Assembly: GCA_902500695.1 (NCBI GenBank)
Contig: CABVRQ010000007.1
Location: 43,527 to 69,147, forward strand
Origin: an uncultured Nitrospira sp.
Lineage (GTDB): Bacteria > Nitrospirota > Nitrospiria > Nitrospirales > UBA8639
DNA: 25,621 bases
Reading direction: 5' to 3'
Below the pieces are notes generated by a model, which was given only the letters and a program-made list of their open reading frames with translations, was not told where the DNA came from and did not search any database. Positions 7,878 through 15,382 of the stretch are shown here, piece after piece. The translations under genes were made by a program, and so were the position numbers. The stretch's first letter is position 1. Every line of letters starts with the position of its first letter.

Positions 7878-8417
7878 ATGAGGAACCTTTTACAACACAA
7901 GATGGTTTTTGGAATAGCGGTGTTACTTGGAGGTCTGGCGGGAGGTTTTCTAACCTGGGAGATATCTGAGGCGCAGAAGCTCCCATTTTTCGATCGAAAT
8001 GTGGTCCTGTTGGACTGCGTCGAGAGTGCCACAAATACGTTTGTCGTTGACAATATGTCCTCGACCGTCGATGTAGAAATCACGAGAGGACTTGATTGTG
8101 CAGCAGCCGTGCAAAAGTTATTGGTCAAGGGTTATGTCTTGGGGCCAGGAGCGGGAGGCGTGACCTCGGGTGAGGCAACCTCACTGGATCATTTCTTGAT
8201 GCTATTTCTCTTGAACCCCAATGATTTGCTTGAGCGAAGGATCGACACTTCCACGTTAAACCCCTCACGAGACTGTATTGGTAAACACAACTCACAGCCA
8301 TGCTCCACGAATCTTGAAAGGCGCGACACACTAAGTCCGACCGTGAATAGACAGCAGCCCTTAAGCCCGATATTACAAAGTCCTCGAAGCCCGATATTAC
8401 AAAAACGTACTCCATAA
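7878..8417 (+). CDS. Unrecognised secreted or membrane-anchored protein with a repeated C-terminal tail
   Basis: A 179-residue protein. ATG 7878 is chosen because GGAGG (7868-7872) lies five bases upstream; the longer frame from 7845 lacks a site. The N-terminus carries one hydrophobic segment (about 9-30, MVFGIAVLLGGLAGGFLTWE), a signal peptide or anchor. The exported part has a compact domain of about 90 residues with two cysteines (in VVLLDCVES and RGLDCAAAV). The tail is low-complexity, rich in Pro, Ser, Arg and Gln, and contains the repeat SPILQ-SPR-SPILQ. At DNA level the 17-base word AAGCCCGATATTACAAA occurs twice, 24 bases apart. No family was recognised. The stop is followed by a bidirectional hairpin before the convergent hibernation-factor gene. 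Confidence 0.7.
   Translation: MRNLLQHKMVFGIAVLLGGLAGGFLTWEISEAQKLPFFDRNVVLLDCVESATNTFVVDNMSSTVDVEITRGLDCAAAVQKLLVKGYVLGPGAGGVTSGEATSLDHFLMLFLLNPNDLLERRIDTSTLNPSRDCIGKHNSQPCSTNLERRDTLSPTVNRQQPLSPILQSPRSPILQKRTP
8363..8403 (+). repeat. Two direct repeats of a 17-base word, 24-base period
   Basis: AAGCCCGATATTACAAA occurs at 8363-8379 and 8387-8403, inside the end of the preceding coding region. Its first eight bases recur at 8443-8450 as the 5' arm of the hairpin that follows the gene. Confidence 0.85.
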
Positions 8418-8442
8418 GCCGCCCCAGTCAGATAAACACCCG

Positions 8443-8474
8443 AAGCCCGACGACCTCACAAGAGGTCGGGCTTT
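8443..8474. terminator. Candidate bidirectional terminator hairpin
   Basis: AAGCCC (8443-8448) plus GACCTC (8452-8457) pairs with GAGGTC plus GGGCTT (8462-8473): twelve pairs with a 3-base bulge on the 5' side and a 4-base loop. The T-run is short on both strands. It lies between two convergent genes, which fits termination from both sides. Confidence 0.5.
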
Positions 8475-8545
8475 GGAGTGGTCCAGCCATCTGAGGGTTG
8501 GCCAGGACTCGAATACAATTCGTTGTCTTTCTTGATCAAGCCTCG

Positions 8546-9112
8546 TCAGGAGAAGGCAGCTTTATCGACTGCTCCTGGGACGCTGGGAAGGGGATTGACT
8601 GTGGTTGCCTGTGGCCCCTTCTCCCCATCTTCAATATTAAACAAGACCTCCACCCCATCCTCCAGTTCCTCGTACTTCATTCCGTGCACAGCATTTTTGT
8701 GAAAATAGACCTCTCCTCCTCCTTCCTGGAGCAGAAAACCATACCCTTCCTGGGGAAACAATTTAGAAATCACTCCGCGTAATGGAATAGAGGGGACCCG
8801 AATTTCTTTGGAGGCCCGTTTGTCTCGAAATTTCTTCACTTCAATCTCCATGGCAAAGAACGCCGCACGAATAGCCTCCTCAAACGTCTTTTCCTCTTTT
8901 CTGGCGGTCAGGGTATGACGACCGGGCATCGTGACGACCACCAGGGCTTCTGCCACATTTTCGGATTTTTTGTGATGAGCATTTTTTGTGAGTGTCACCC
9001 GCCCGTGGATCAAGTCCTCATGGCCGGCCTGCAAATCGGCCATCCGAGTTTCAATCTCCGTTTTCCACCGTGGGGTCATCGTCACATTTCGACTGTCAAT
9101 CTGAAGATCCAT
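8546..9112 (-). CDS. HPF/RaiA-like ribosome hibernation factor fused to a cold-shock domain
   Basis: A 188-residue two-domain protein. Residues 1-100 match the ribosome hibernation promoting factor fold (MDLQIDSRNVTMTPRWKTEI at the start, conserved FEEAIRAAF helix). Residues 112-174 form a cold-shock/S1-like nucleic-acid-binding domain with the RNP-type stretches GYGFL (123-127) and VYFHKNAV (135-142) and the family end KGPQATTVNPL. Predicted to bind the ribosome decoding region, or RNA, when growth slows; the cold-shock half replaces the C-terminal dimerisation domain of long HPF proteins. The start at 9112 is chosen over the longer frame because GAGGGAAG precedes it at proper distance. It appears to be a single-gene transcript. 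Both domain calls are firm; the exact role is inference. Confidence 0.9.
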   Translation of the reverse strand: MDLQIDSRNVTMTPRWKTEIETRMADLQAGHEDLIHGRVTLTKNAHHKKSENVAEALVVVTMPGRHTLTARKEEKTFEEAIRAAFFAMEIEVKKFRDKRASKEIRVPSIPLRGVISKLFPQEGYGFLLQEGGGEVYFHKNAVHGMKYEELEDGVEVLFNIEDGEKGPQATTVNPLPSVPGAVDKAAFS

Positions 9113-9296
9113 AGTGTTTTCTTCCCTCTCAATTTGAGTAATAGAAACAACAGACACACATCATCACAACGTACACGTTAAGTATACTCATTGAAGTGCC
9201 AGAGGAAAACATGGAAAAATTCCCCTAGCACATGGCCACTCGACGAAGTACGGTCATTGCCCCACACGTTTTCAATCGATCAAGATGCGACTGGTC

Positions 9297-9904
9297 TCAC
9301 ACCGACAACTCTCCGACAAATCCCAAGGCATTCACGGAAGTCCCTTCAAAGCACTCTCTGGAGCGTGGAACCAATAACATCCACTGTCGTGTCACCGGTA
9401 AATTGTAAGGACCGGTCATCCTGGTTTACCCTGCCATTCCACCGTCCGCCAATCCGACAGTCCGCAACATTTGCAAGTATTCCTACAGCAACTCTTGTGC
9501 CCCATCCAGGGAAGAACCGATCCATTCGGGATCCATCCGGACCAGAACATGCGAAAAAGGAAGCCTGGAAACCCACCCTAACGTCCCCTCAAATCGGGCC
9601 GTATGCAAAAGGGTTCAATGGGATGGTGAGCCACTTCAGCCGCCAAGGGAGGAGCGACCATTTGCACATGTTTATGCCATTGACTTGCTCCGGCAGCTTC
9701 CCCAGCGTTATAGAAGGCCGATTTTTCGAATTCGGCCGGACATAGCAACACGGCCTCGATAAGAAAATTGACTCCGTCTTGTTCCACCAACTCGAAACGT
9801 GGGGGAATCGTATGAATCAACCCTCGCTGCCTGGCATGAATCATTCTGGCTTCCACTTTTGCTTGCAAGGTCCCGAGTTCGAGTCGCTGAATAACAACAG
9901 ACAT
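9297..9904 (-). pseudogene. Decayed Ap4A phosphorylase (ATP adenylyltransferase) gene
   Basis: Remnant of a diadenosine tetraphosphate phosphorylase (HIT superfamily). The first frame (9904 down to about 9600) shows the family N-terminus (FELVEQDGVNFL) and the active-site region FYNAGEAAGASQWHKHVQM, but about 70 central residues between these blocks are missing. Near 9580-9605 the frame shifts. The C-terminal half then continues in another frame with LPFSHVLVRMDP, YNLPVTRQWMLLVPRSRE and the hallmark SVNALGFVGEL, interrupted by a TAG at 9483-9485 and a TAA at 9426-9428, ending at TGA 9297-9299. The deletion, frameshift and two in-frame stops together argue for a real pseudogene rather than a single read error. 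An intact gene would be about 900 bases. Confidence 0.88.
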
Positions 9905-10428
9905 GATGACTTCCCCATCTCGGAAGGCCGCATAGGATATCCCGCTCACGTGGTCATCCTCTAGATAGAGGAGCCTTGCTTTTCCCGCCGGATGAGGGCT
10001 ATTGGTCAGGACATCTCTATTTTGTCAAATTCAGTCAGCGCTTAAAAAAACTAAAACCATGCCTAACATGAATGGGTCAGGAATCATCGGAGCCGCCCCC
10101 GTAAATGCCCTTAGAAACATAGCGTGCCGGGTAAGGCCTGATTTGCTTATAGTCTTTTCCTTGAATTCCTCCCTATTTTCTTGCCATGGTAAAAAGGGAA
10201 CTCTAGCGGCATGAGACCTCAGGCCTCGCCTTTTTGTATAGTCACCATTCATGGCTCATACGTTTGAGGAATGAAAGAGGGAGAATGGTAACTGGAAGAA
10301 AAGCGAGAAGAACCCGGAAATCAACTGCCCTCTGTTTTGCTAGAACCACTGTGCGAGATTTAAAATAGACGTCCACACGATCCCATAACAGGATGGGACA
10401 CAAAGGAATTTTTCTATCAGGAGGTTTC
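9905..10428. other. Intergenic stretch with no supported gene
   Basis: The short frames on both strands (for example + 10002-10214 and - 10031-10252) have no recognisable family and no good ribosome-binding site. An imperfect 6-bp hairpin with T residues at about 10213-10235 is a weak terminator candidate. The end of the stretch carries the AGGAGG that serves the CBS gene starting at 10429. The left end may hold the former promoter of the Ap4A phosphorylase pseudogene. Confidence 0.5.
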
Positions 10429-10848
10429 ATGGCTACACCGAATCTGCAGATGAAAGCGCGCGATCTCATGCAAACCCGTATGGTCGCGGTGACCCGTCAG
10501 TATAGTGCTCGTGACCTCTCGATCCTCATTCATTCCGGCACGTTTAGCGGAGTGCCTGTTATTGAACCAGGTAATCATCTGGTAGGAATGGTCACGGAAT
10601 TTGATGTCTTGAAAGCCCTGGTCGATGGGAAAGATTTGCACACACTAAAGGCCGAAGACGTCATGACCCCGAACCCGGTGACGGTTGACGAAGCGGCAAC
10701 AGCAGAGGAAATTGTCAACAACATGGTCAAACATCAGATTATCCGAATTCCCGTCGTGCGTAATGGCAAGCTCCTGGGCATGATCTCCCGCACAGACTTA
10801 TTGAATCATCTGATTGATAACCATTTGATTAATGTTTATGGAGGCTAA
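10429..10848 (+). CDS. CBS-domain-pair protein
   Basis: A 139-residue protein made almost entirely of two CBS motifs (about residues 8-65 and 75-135): KARDLMQTRMVAVTRQYSA and AEDVMTPNPVTVDEAATAEE open the repeats; GMVTEFDVLKAL and GMISRTDLLNHL close them. Such pairs bind adenosine nucleotides (AMP, ATP or similar) and act as energy sensors or regulators of partner proteins. ATG 10429 is chosen over the longer frame from 10393 because AGGAGG lies just upstream. It stands alone with no catalytic domain attached. Its partner is unknown; the stress/energy genes that follow suggest energy sensing. Confidence 0.93.
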   Translation: MATPNLQMKARDLMQTRMVAVTRQYSARDLSILIHSGTFSGVPVIEPGNHLVGMVTEFDVLKALVDGKDLHTLKAEDVMTPNPVTVDEAATAEEIVNNMVKHQIIRIPVVRNGKLLGMISRTDLLNHLIDNHLINVYGG

Positions 10849-11078
10849 CAGGCAGAGGGTTTGATTCATCATCCAGCACCCAAGAGGCCATATCCCCAAA
10901 AATAGGTCGCATTGACGGTGCTTTCTATGGGGAGCATCGTCTTTCTCGTCTTATGCCTCACTTGGCTTCTTTCACCTCTAGGAAAAGACCAGAGAGAGAG
11001 GACGTCATGAATGGATGTGACAGACAGCCATCTCTCCACTCATGTTAAAATGGGCACATCCCAAAGGCATGAAAACCT

Positions 11079-11621
11079 TCAGAAGTAGTAGGCCACCTCA
11101 AGCATATGGAAATCCACACCACGACTGTCTCCATAAATCGTGGCATCAGACATATGATGAAATCTCCAGCCCACTACCATGTTCCCTGGGAGCTGAACAC
11201 CCACGCCAACATGGGCAATGAATTGAAAGGGACCACCAATATCTTGTCGGCCAAACTCCCACTTGCTGATGAGCGCTCCTCCCACTCCACCATCAATAAT
11301 TAAACGCCAACTCGGAATTCTTAAAGCTAACCCAGGGGTAAGAGTTGAAATAAAACCAAGATCCCCGGCTCCTCTCAACGCACCCGCGGAACCCCAGACT
11401 TGCGAACGCACCTCCCACCCGGACGTACCTTCCCACCTCCAGGGAAGTCCCACGATGCCAAAGACATCAAATTGTTCAAAGTCCTCCTTTTCGCCAGGCT
11501 GCAAACCCGCATCTTTAAAGTTCATCCCAGCCCTCACCCCAAGGGCGACCAATTCAATGTCTTTTGCCCATCCGGTTCCCGAACATCCCAAGATGAAAAC
11601 GAACACCAATAACGCCCTCAT
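11079..11621 (-). CDS. PagL-like lipid A deacylase / acyloxyacyl hydrolase family outer-membrane protein
   Basis: A 180-residue outer-membrane beta-barrel. The signal peptide (1-19) ends GWA-KD, and the chain ends in aromatic Tyr-Tyr-Phe, the usual barrel-assembly signal. Near the C-terminus the PagL active-site motif appears as RFHHMSDA: His156 and Ser158 align with PagL His126 and Ser128. The residue at the PagL Glu140 position is Asp170. PagL enzymes remove the 3-O acyl chain of lipid A, tuning outer-membrane properties. The start at 11621 is chosen over a longer frame because AAGGAGTGG precedes it and the signal peptide then has normal length. Ile-Leu-Gly-Cys within the signal region resembles a lipobox, so lipidation is an alternative. 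Family call is good; activity is unproven because of the Glu-to-Asp change. Confidence 0.82.
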   Translation of the reverse strand: MRALLVFVFILGCSGTGWAKDIELVALGVRAGMNFKDAGLQPGEKEDFEQFDVFGIVGLPWRWEGTSGWEVRSQVWGSAGALRGAGDLGFISTLTPGLALRIPSWRLIIDGGVGGALISKWEFGRQDIGGPFQFIAHVGVGVQLPGNMVVGWRFHHMSDATIYGDSRGVDFHMLEVAYYF

Positions 11622-11981
11622 TGAGTTACCACTCCTTATGAAAAAAATTACGCGACTCTTCACGATGAGTTTCCTCAGACTAACAGACTTCCATTCCCCA
11701 GCATGATTCTGTTGTTATTTATCGTCAATTGAGATGTATGGATATTACAGATTTCAAGAAGATTATTAAAATGAAATACCCCTAAGAGCAAGTCCCCCTA
11801 ACCTGGTGAAACTGAGGACAAGAGCAACACTTCCCCTAAGCTGAAATGGGGACTTTTGCGCCACTTTCCCATGTCTGAATATTTGCTTTCCTGATAAATC
11901 AAGGTCATCTCTTCCTGACATTTTGGCACAGCTTTTGATGCTTCCAGATTGTACAATATTTCCATAACGGATATCTCTTTT
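11622..11981. other. Divergent intergenic region with repeated CCCCTAA words and competing inverted repeats
   Basis: Lies between the minus-strand PagL-like gene and the plus-strand receiver gene. No gene is supported. CCCCTAA occurs three times (within 11778-11786, 11793-11802 and 11831-11840). GGGGACTT (11848-11855) can pair with AAGTCCCC (11790-11797) or, over its first five bases, with TCCCC (11832-11836), and is followed by further T residues. These may be regulator binding sites or a structured leader. Confidence 0.4.
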
Positions 11982-12341
11982 ATGTTACTCATTGCGACCA
12001 TCGACCCCATCTTGCGAAAAAATTTACAGCAGACCTTAACGGAAAAAGGCGACCCTTTTCTTTTGCTGGATGAGGGAGAAAATATTATTGAATCCGTGTT
12101 ACGGCATAACCCTTCGCTGGTCGTAGTGGATTTATATCTGACCCAGCCGAGCGGTCTGGAAATTTTACGGCAACTCCGCGAAAAAGGATTCTCAGGAAAG
12201 GTGGTGGTGTTGGGGGGGCAATCTAACCAAAGCCTCGCACCAGAAGCCAGTCAACTGGGGGCAATTCAGATTATCGGACGTCCTTTCAACGCCAACCAGG
12301 TACTGGGCGCGGTACGAGTCGCGAGTGGCGACTTAGATTAG
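11982..12341 (+). CDS. Stand-alone, degenerate response-regulator receiver domain
   Basis: A 119-residue CheY-like fold with no output domain. It shows a beta-1 strand LLIATID (Asp8 as the only acidic-pocket residue visible), the phospho-acceptor position Asp50 in LVVVDLYLTQPSGLE, and the beta-5 region IQIIGRPFNANQV. Two normally invariant residues are altered: the Thr/Ser after beta-4 is Gly (VVVLGGQS, about 78) and the Lys before Pro-Phe is Arg100. It may therefore be phosphorylated poorly and act as a protein-interaction module. Start ATG 11982 is preferred because it begins directly with the fold; the upstream start at 11949 is possible, and neither has a strong ribosome-binding site. No histidine kinase gene lies nearby. 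It may share a transcript with the DUF2892 gene 42 bases downstream. Confidence 0.82.
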   Translation: MLLIATIDPILRKNLQQTLTEKGDPFLLLDEGENIIESVLRHNPSLVVVDLYLTQPSGLEILRQLREKGFSGKVVVLGGQSNQSLAPEASQLGAIQIIGRPFNANQVLGAVRVASGDLD

Positions 12342-12383
12342 GAAGGGTGAAAGAGGAGCGTTCATCATCTCAAGAGGTGTCAT

Positions 12384-12665
12384 ATGAAAAAATATCGCAA
12401 CGTCGGGCATCATGAGCGAATCATTCGCATTGCGATAGGGCTTATTCTTCTTGCCTTATCAGGATTTTCTCTGTTACCGGAGTGGGGGGATCTTGTCCTC
12501 ATGGCTGTCGGGCTTATCGCCTTGTTGACGGGAATAATCGGGTACTGCCCGGCCTGGCAAGTCTTAGGAATCAATACGTGCCCACTCCATAAAACTGAGC
12601 ATCCACTCTCACACACTGAACCATCAGTTCACGAACAGGCGGACCCCTCATCTCACAGATCGTAA
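12384..12665 (+). CDS. DUF2892 family inner-membrane protein
   Basis: A 93-residue protein with the DUF2892 pattern: an N-terminal YRNVGHHERIIRIAIGLILL, two membrane helices (about 14-30 and 36-53), and the conserved GYCPAWQVLGINTCPL with its two cysteines just after helix two. Related domains occur alone or attached to rhodanese domains (as in YgaP), hinting at sulfur or redox chemistry, but the role is unknown. The tail (about 70-93) is polar and rich in His, Ser and Pro. GAGGTG lies four bases before the start. It follows the receiver gene closely. Confidence 0.85.
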   Translation: MKKYRNVGHHERIIRIAIGLILLALSGFSLLPEWGDLVLMAVGLIALLTGIIGYCPAWQVLGINTCPLHKTEHPLSHTEPSVHEQADPSSHRS

Positions 12666-12958
12666 AGAAGTGTGGCTCATCCTAGCGACCAGACTCCATC
12701 GGTATTTCAGTGGGGCTGGCTGAGATGAATAGTCATAGACGAACGCTGGTCGACCCCATTGAGAACCTCCAGATGTCTGATCCTTTTATCCCAGTCTGGG
12801 CTCATTATCAACATTTTCCACGAGTTAAAGACCAACGGGTATCACAACTCTTGAAAGCACCACACAAACAAACCCAGGACCCCGCAATAGGGTCTCCTAC
12901 CAGATTACACAGAGCCTCATCCCACAACCTGGTGGGGTATCAATAAAATGAAGGACAC

Positions 12959-13876
12959 ATGAAGCCCCCAACCGCACAATTGAAACCCAAAACCATTTTA
13001 ATTCCTGTGGATAATTCGTCACAGGCAGTAGAAGCCGTTCGAAGCGTCAAGGCTTTGTCTCTTCCTGAACGCGTGCTACTGCTCCACACCATTTCCGTCC
13101 CGCAACTTGCTTATCCGGGAACAGGGATGAGTGTCGGTCATGATTTTTCCGGAGCCGCAGAAAAGGCGTTGCGGGAAGAAGGCACTCGAATCCTCGAAAA
13201 GACCGCTTCCCTTTTGCCACCGGAGTGCCGGAAGGTCTCGCAACACCTTGAAATCGGGATTCCCGCCTCGGTCATTCTATCGATGGCGAAGCACGAATCC
13301 GTAGACCTCATCATCATGGGTTCGCGTGGGCTCGGAACCATTCAGGAACACCTGATCGGAAGCGTCTCCCACCGGGTCGCCACACACGCATCTTGCCACG
13401 TACTTCTCATCAAGGCGCCCGTTGTTCCGTTCAACCACATCCTTCTTCCCATCGAACAACTTCTAGATGCTAAATGGGCTGTTGAGTTTTTGTCACAAAA
13501 GCCTTTCGGTTGCACTCCTCATATTACGGTGCTGCATGTCATCCCCTTTGCCCAGCCAGTTCTTCCGATTGGCGCACTCTTACCCGATTCCTGGAAGAAA
13601 GAACTCCAGAACGGAGGCGCCCGTTTGACAAAGGACATCACGGACAAACTCTCAAGCCTGGGATACTCCGTAAAGAGTATTGTCGAACCAGGGGCTCCTT
13701 CCTCGGTCATTCAAGCCCAGATCTCACGTCTTCAACCACAAGTAGTCCTCATGGGTACCCCCGGTCGTTCACCGCTTCAACGACTGGCACACGGGAGTGT
13801 GTCTCATGCCACCATTCACCACGCCCCTTGCTCAGTGCTACTGATTCGTGAACCACCTTCACACGCCCCGACTTGA
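12959..13876 (+). CDS. Universal stress protein with two tandem UspA domains
   Basis: A 305-residue protein of two UspA folds (about 9-152 and 157-297). Both keep the nucleotide-binding signature Gly-x-x-Gly-x9-Gly-Ser: GSRG 121-124 with Gly-Ser 134-135, and GTPG 266-269 with Gly-Ser 279-280, so ATP binding is predicted in both. The second domain has Glu where most members have Asp at the end of strand 1 (ILLPIEQ). Cytoplasmic; such proteins help cells survive starvation, oxidant or energy stress. AAGGA precedes the ATG by five bases. The phosphofructokinase gene follows after 61 bases in the same direction, so joint transcription is likely. Confidence 0.93.
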   Translation: MKPPTAQLKPKTILIPVDNSSQAVEAVRSVKALSLPERVLLLHTISVPQLAYPGTGMSVGHDFSGAAEKALREEGTRILEKTASLLPPECRKVSQHLEIGIPASVILSMAKHESVDLIIMGSRGLGTIQEHLIGSVSHRVATHASCHVLLIKAPVVPFNHILLPIEQLLDAKWAVEFLSQKPFGCTPHITVLHVIPFAQPVLPIGALLPDSWKKELQNGGARLTKDITDKLSSLGYSVKSIVEPGAPSSVIQAQISRLQPQVVLMGTPGRSPLQRLAHGSVSHATIHHAPCSVLLIREPPSHAPT

Positions 13877-13937
13877 TTACTCGAACGGACTCTCTCTATG
13901 ATGATCCGCTTTAACTTTTAACGCGAGAAACAACACC

Positions 13938-15194
13938 ATGGATTCCCCGTCTACCAAATTCGCCATTCTGGTCGGAGGCGGACCTGCCCCCGGCATCAAC
14001 AGCGTCATTGAAGCCGCCACAATTCGAAGTCGTCTCCGTGAGGTGGACGTGCTTGGGATTGAAGACGGATTCCAATGGTTGATGAAAGGCGACCTGTCCC
14101 ACACTCAACCTCTCACCCGCGAAACGGTTAGCCACTTACACTTTCGTGGTGGCTCGTTATTGGGCACCTCTCGCGCCAATCCGACCAAGCGTCCGCAAGA
14201 TTTATCGACAACGTTAACCTCCCTTCAAAAATTGGATGTGACCGGTCTCATCACGATTGGCGGGGATGATACCGCCTTTTCCGCATTAAAGCTGGCGGAG
14301 TTAGCTAGCGGACGATTACAAGTCGTACACGTGCCAAAAACGATTGATAACGATTTGTGCCTTCCCCATGGTATCCCGACCTTTGGGTTTCAAACGGCCC
14401 GGCACATGGGCGTCGAATTGGTCAAAAATCTCATGATTGACGCGCAGACCACCTCCCGATGGTATTTCGTAGTCACCATGGGGCGTAAAGCCGGGCACTT
14501 GGCCTTAGGCATCGGGAAAGCGGCAGGTGCGACTCTCACCCTTATTCCCGAGGAATTCAAGGGGTCCACGCTCAAGCTTGGGCACTTAACCAACATTCTG
14601 GTGGGAGCCATGACCAAACGTCTGGCCCAAGGCCGCTCGGACGGTGTGGCTGTGTTGGCTGAAGGACTTTCGGAGTTTTTGGATCAGGACGACCTCGCCC
14701 TCTTAGGCGGTGTTGAACGCGATGAACATGGCAATATCCGACTATCGGAACTGGATATCGGGAAAGTCCTGAAGGAAACCGTCACTCAGAAGCTCAAACA
14801 CTCGGATATTCAGACCACCATCGTGTCCAAAAACATTGGGTATGAACTTCGCTGCGCCGACCCCATTCCGTTCGACATGGAATACACCCGGGACTTGGGG
14901 TATTGCGCCGCCCAATTCCTTCTGGATGGAGGGAATGGCGCCATGGTGTCGATCGTAAATGGACGTTTTACCCCGCTGCCATTCAAAGACATCGTGGATT
15001 CCGACACGGGCCGCACCCGTGTGCGCATGGTCGATGTTGATTCGGAATCCTATAAGATTGCCCGTGCCTATATGGCCCGATTAGAACCGGAAGATTTGGC
15101 AAACATGGAAACCGTTACACAGTATGCCGGAATTTTAAACATGACTCCCGACCAATTCCGTGGTTCCTTTGACGGGGTCGCTAAACCCTCCTGA
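13938..15194 (+). CDS. 6-phosphofructokinase, predicted pyrophosphate-dependent
   Basis: Phosphofructokinase-A superfamily enzyme, 418 aa, phosphorylating fructose 6-phosphate in glycolysis (reversible if PPi-linked). The N-terminal nucleotide loop is GGGPAPGINSVI (13-24). The donor-site motif is GGDDT (108-112): the second Asp replaces the Gly of ATP enzymes (GGDGS) and is the known mark of PPi-dependent forms. The catalytic stretch PKTIDND (133-139, Asp137) has Lys134, again typical of PPi-type enzymes. The substrate-site MGRKAGHLAL follows at about 185. Longer than bacterial ATP-PfkA (about 320 aa), as usual for this clade. Start ATG 13938 has only a weak purine stretch. Its place behind a universal stress protein suggests regulation with energy status. 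Enzyme identity is firm; PPi use is strongly predicted from two residues but unproven. Confidence 0.93.
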   Translation: MDSPSTKFAILVGGGPAPGINSVIEAATIRSRLREVDVLGIEDGFQWLMKGDLSHTQPLTRETVSHLHFRGGSLLGTSRANPTKRPQDLSTTLTSLQKLDVTGLITIGGDDTAFSALKLAELASGRLQVVHVPKTIDNDLCLPHGIPTFGFQTARHMGVELVKNLMIDAQTTSRWYFVVTMGRKAGHLALGIGKAAGATLTLIPEEFKGSTLKLGHLTNILVGAMTKRLAQGRSDGVAVLAEGLSEFLDQDDLALLGGVERDEHGNIRLSELDIGKVLKETVTQKLKHSDIQTTIVSKNIGYELRCADPIPFDMEYTRDLGYCAAQFLLDGGNGAMVSIVNGRFTPLPFKDIVDSDTGRTRVRMVDVDSESYKIARAYMARLEPEDLANMETVTQYAGILNMTPDQFRGSFDGVAKPS

Positions 15195-15382
15195 ACATTC
15201 ACGGCGTGTTCTTCCCTCTGTCATTTTTCGTATTAGCCATACTCGAAAATGCCGGAGACTCGCACCCATGCAGCTCATTCTTGCATAGACCAGAGGGGGG
15301 TATGGAAACTGAAAGCCTAGGCAAGAAACATGAAGGGAATTAAAGATACAGGTCTTGACAGAAAAAAACCAAGGATGTTTTT

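Noticed and set aside
9191..9745. A 184-codon open frame on the + strand
   Set aside because: It lies opposite the Ap4A phosphorylase remnant, has no family character, and the minus strand explains the sequence.
10002..10252. Overlapping short frames on both strands before the CBS gene
   Set aside because: Neither has a ribosome site or homology that I can recognise.
11263..11706. A 147-codon + frame opposite the PagL-like gene
   Set aside because: It has Pro/Lys/Ser-rich antisense composition; the minus-strand product has a signal peptide, an active-site motif and a barrel end.
12710..12946. A 78-codon + frame between DUF2892 and the tandem USP
   Set aside because: It has only a poor ribosome site, no recognisable motif and a composition like translated intergenic DNA. 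It cannot be excluded, but is not supported.
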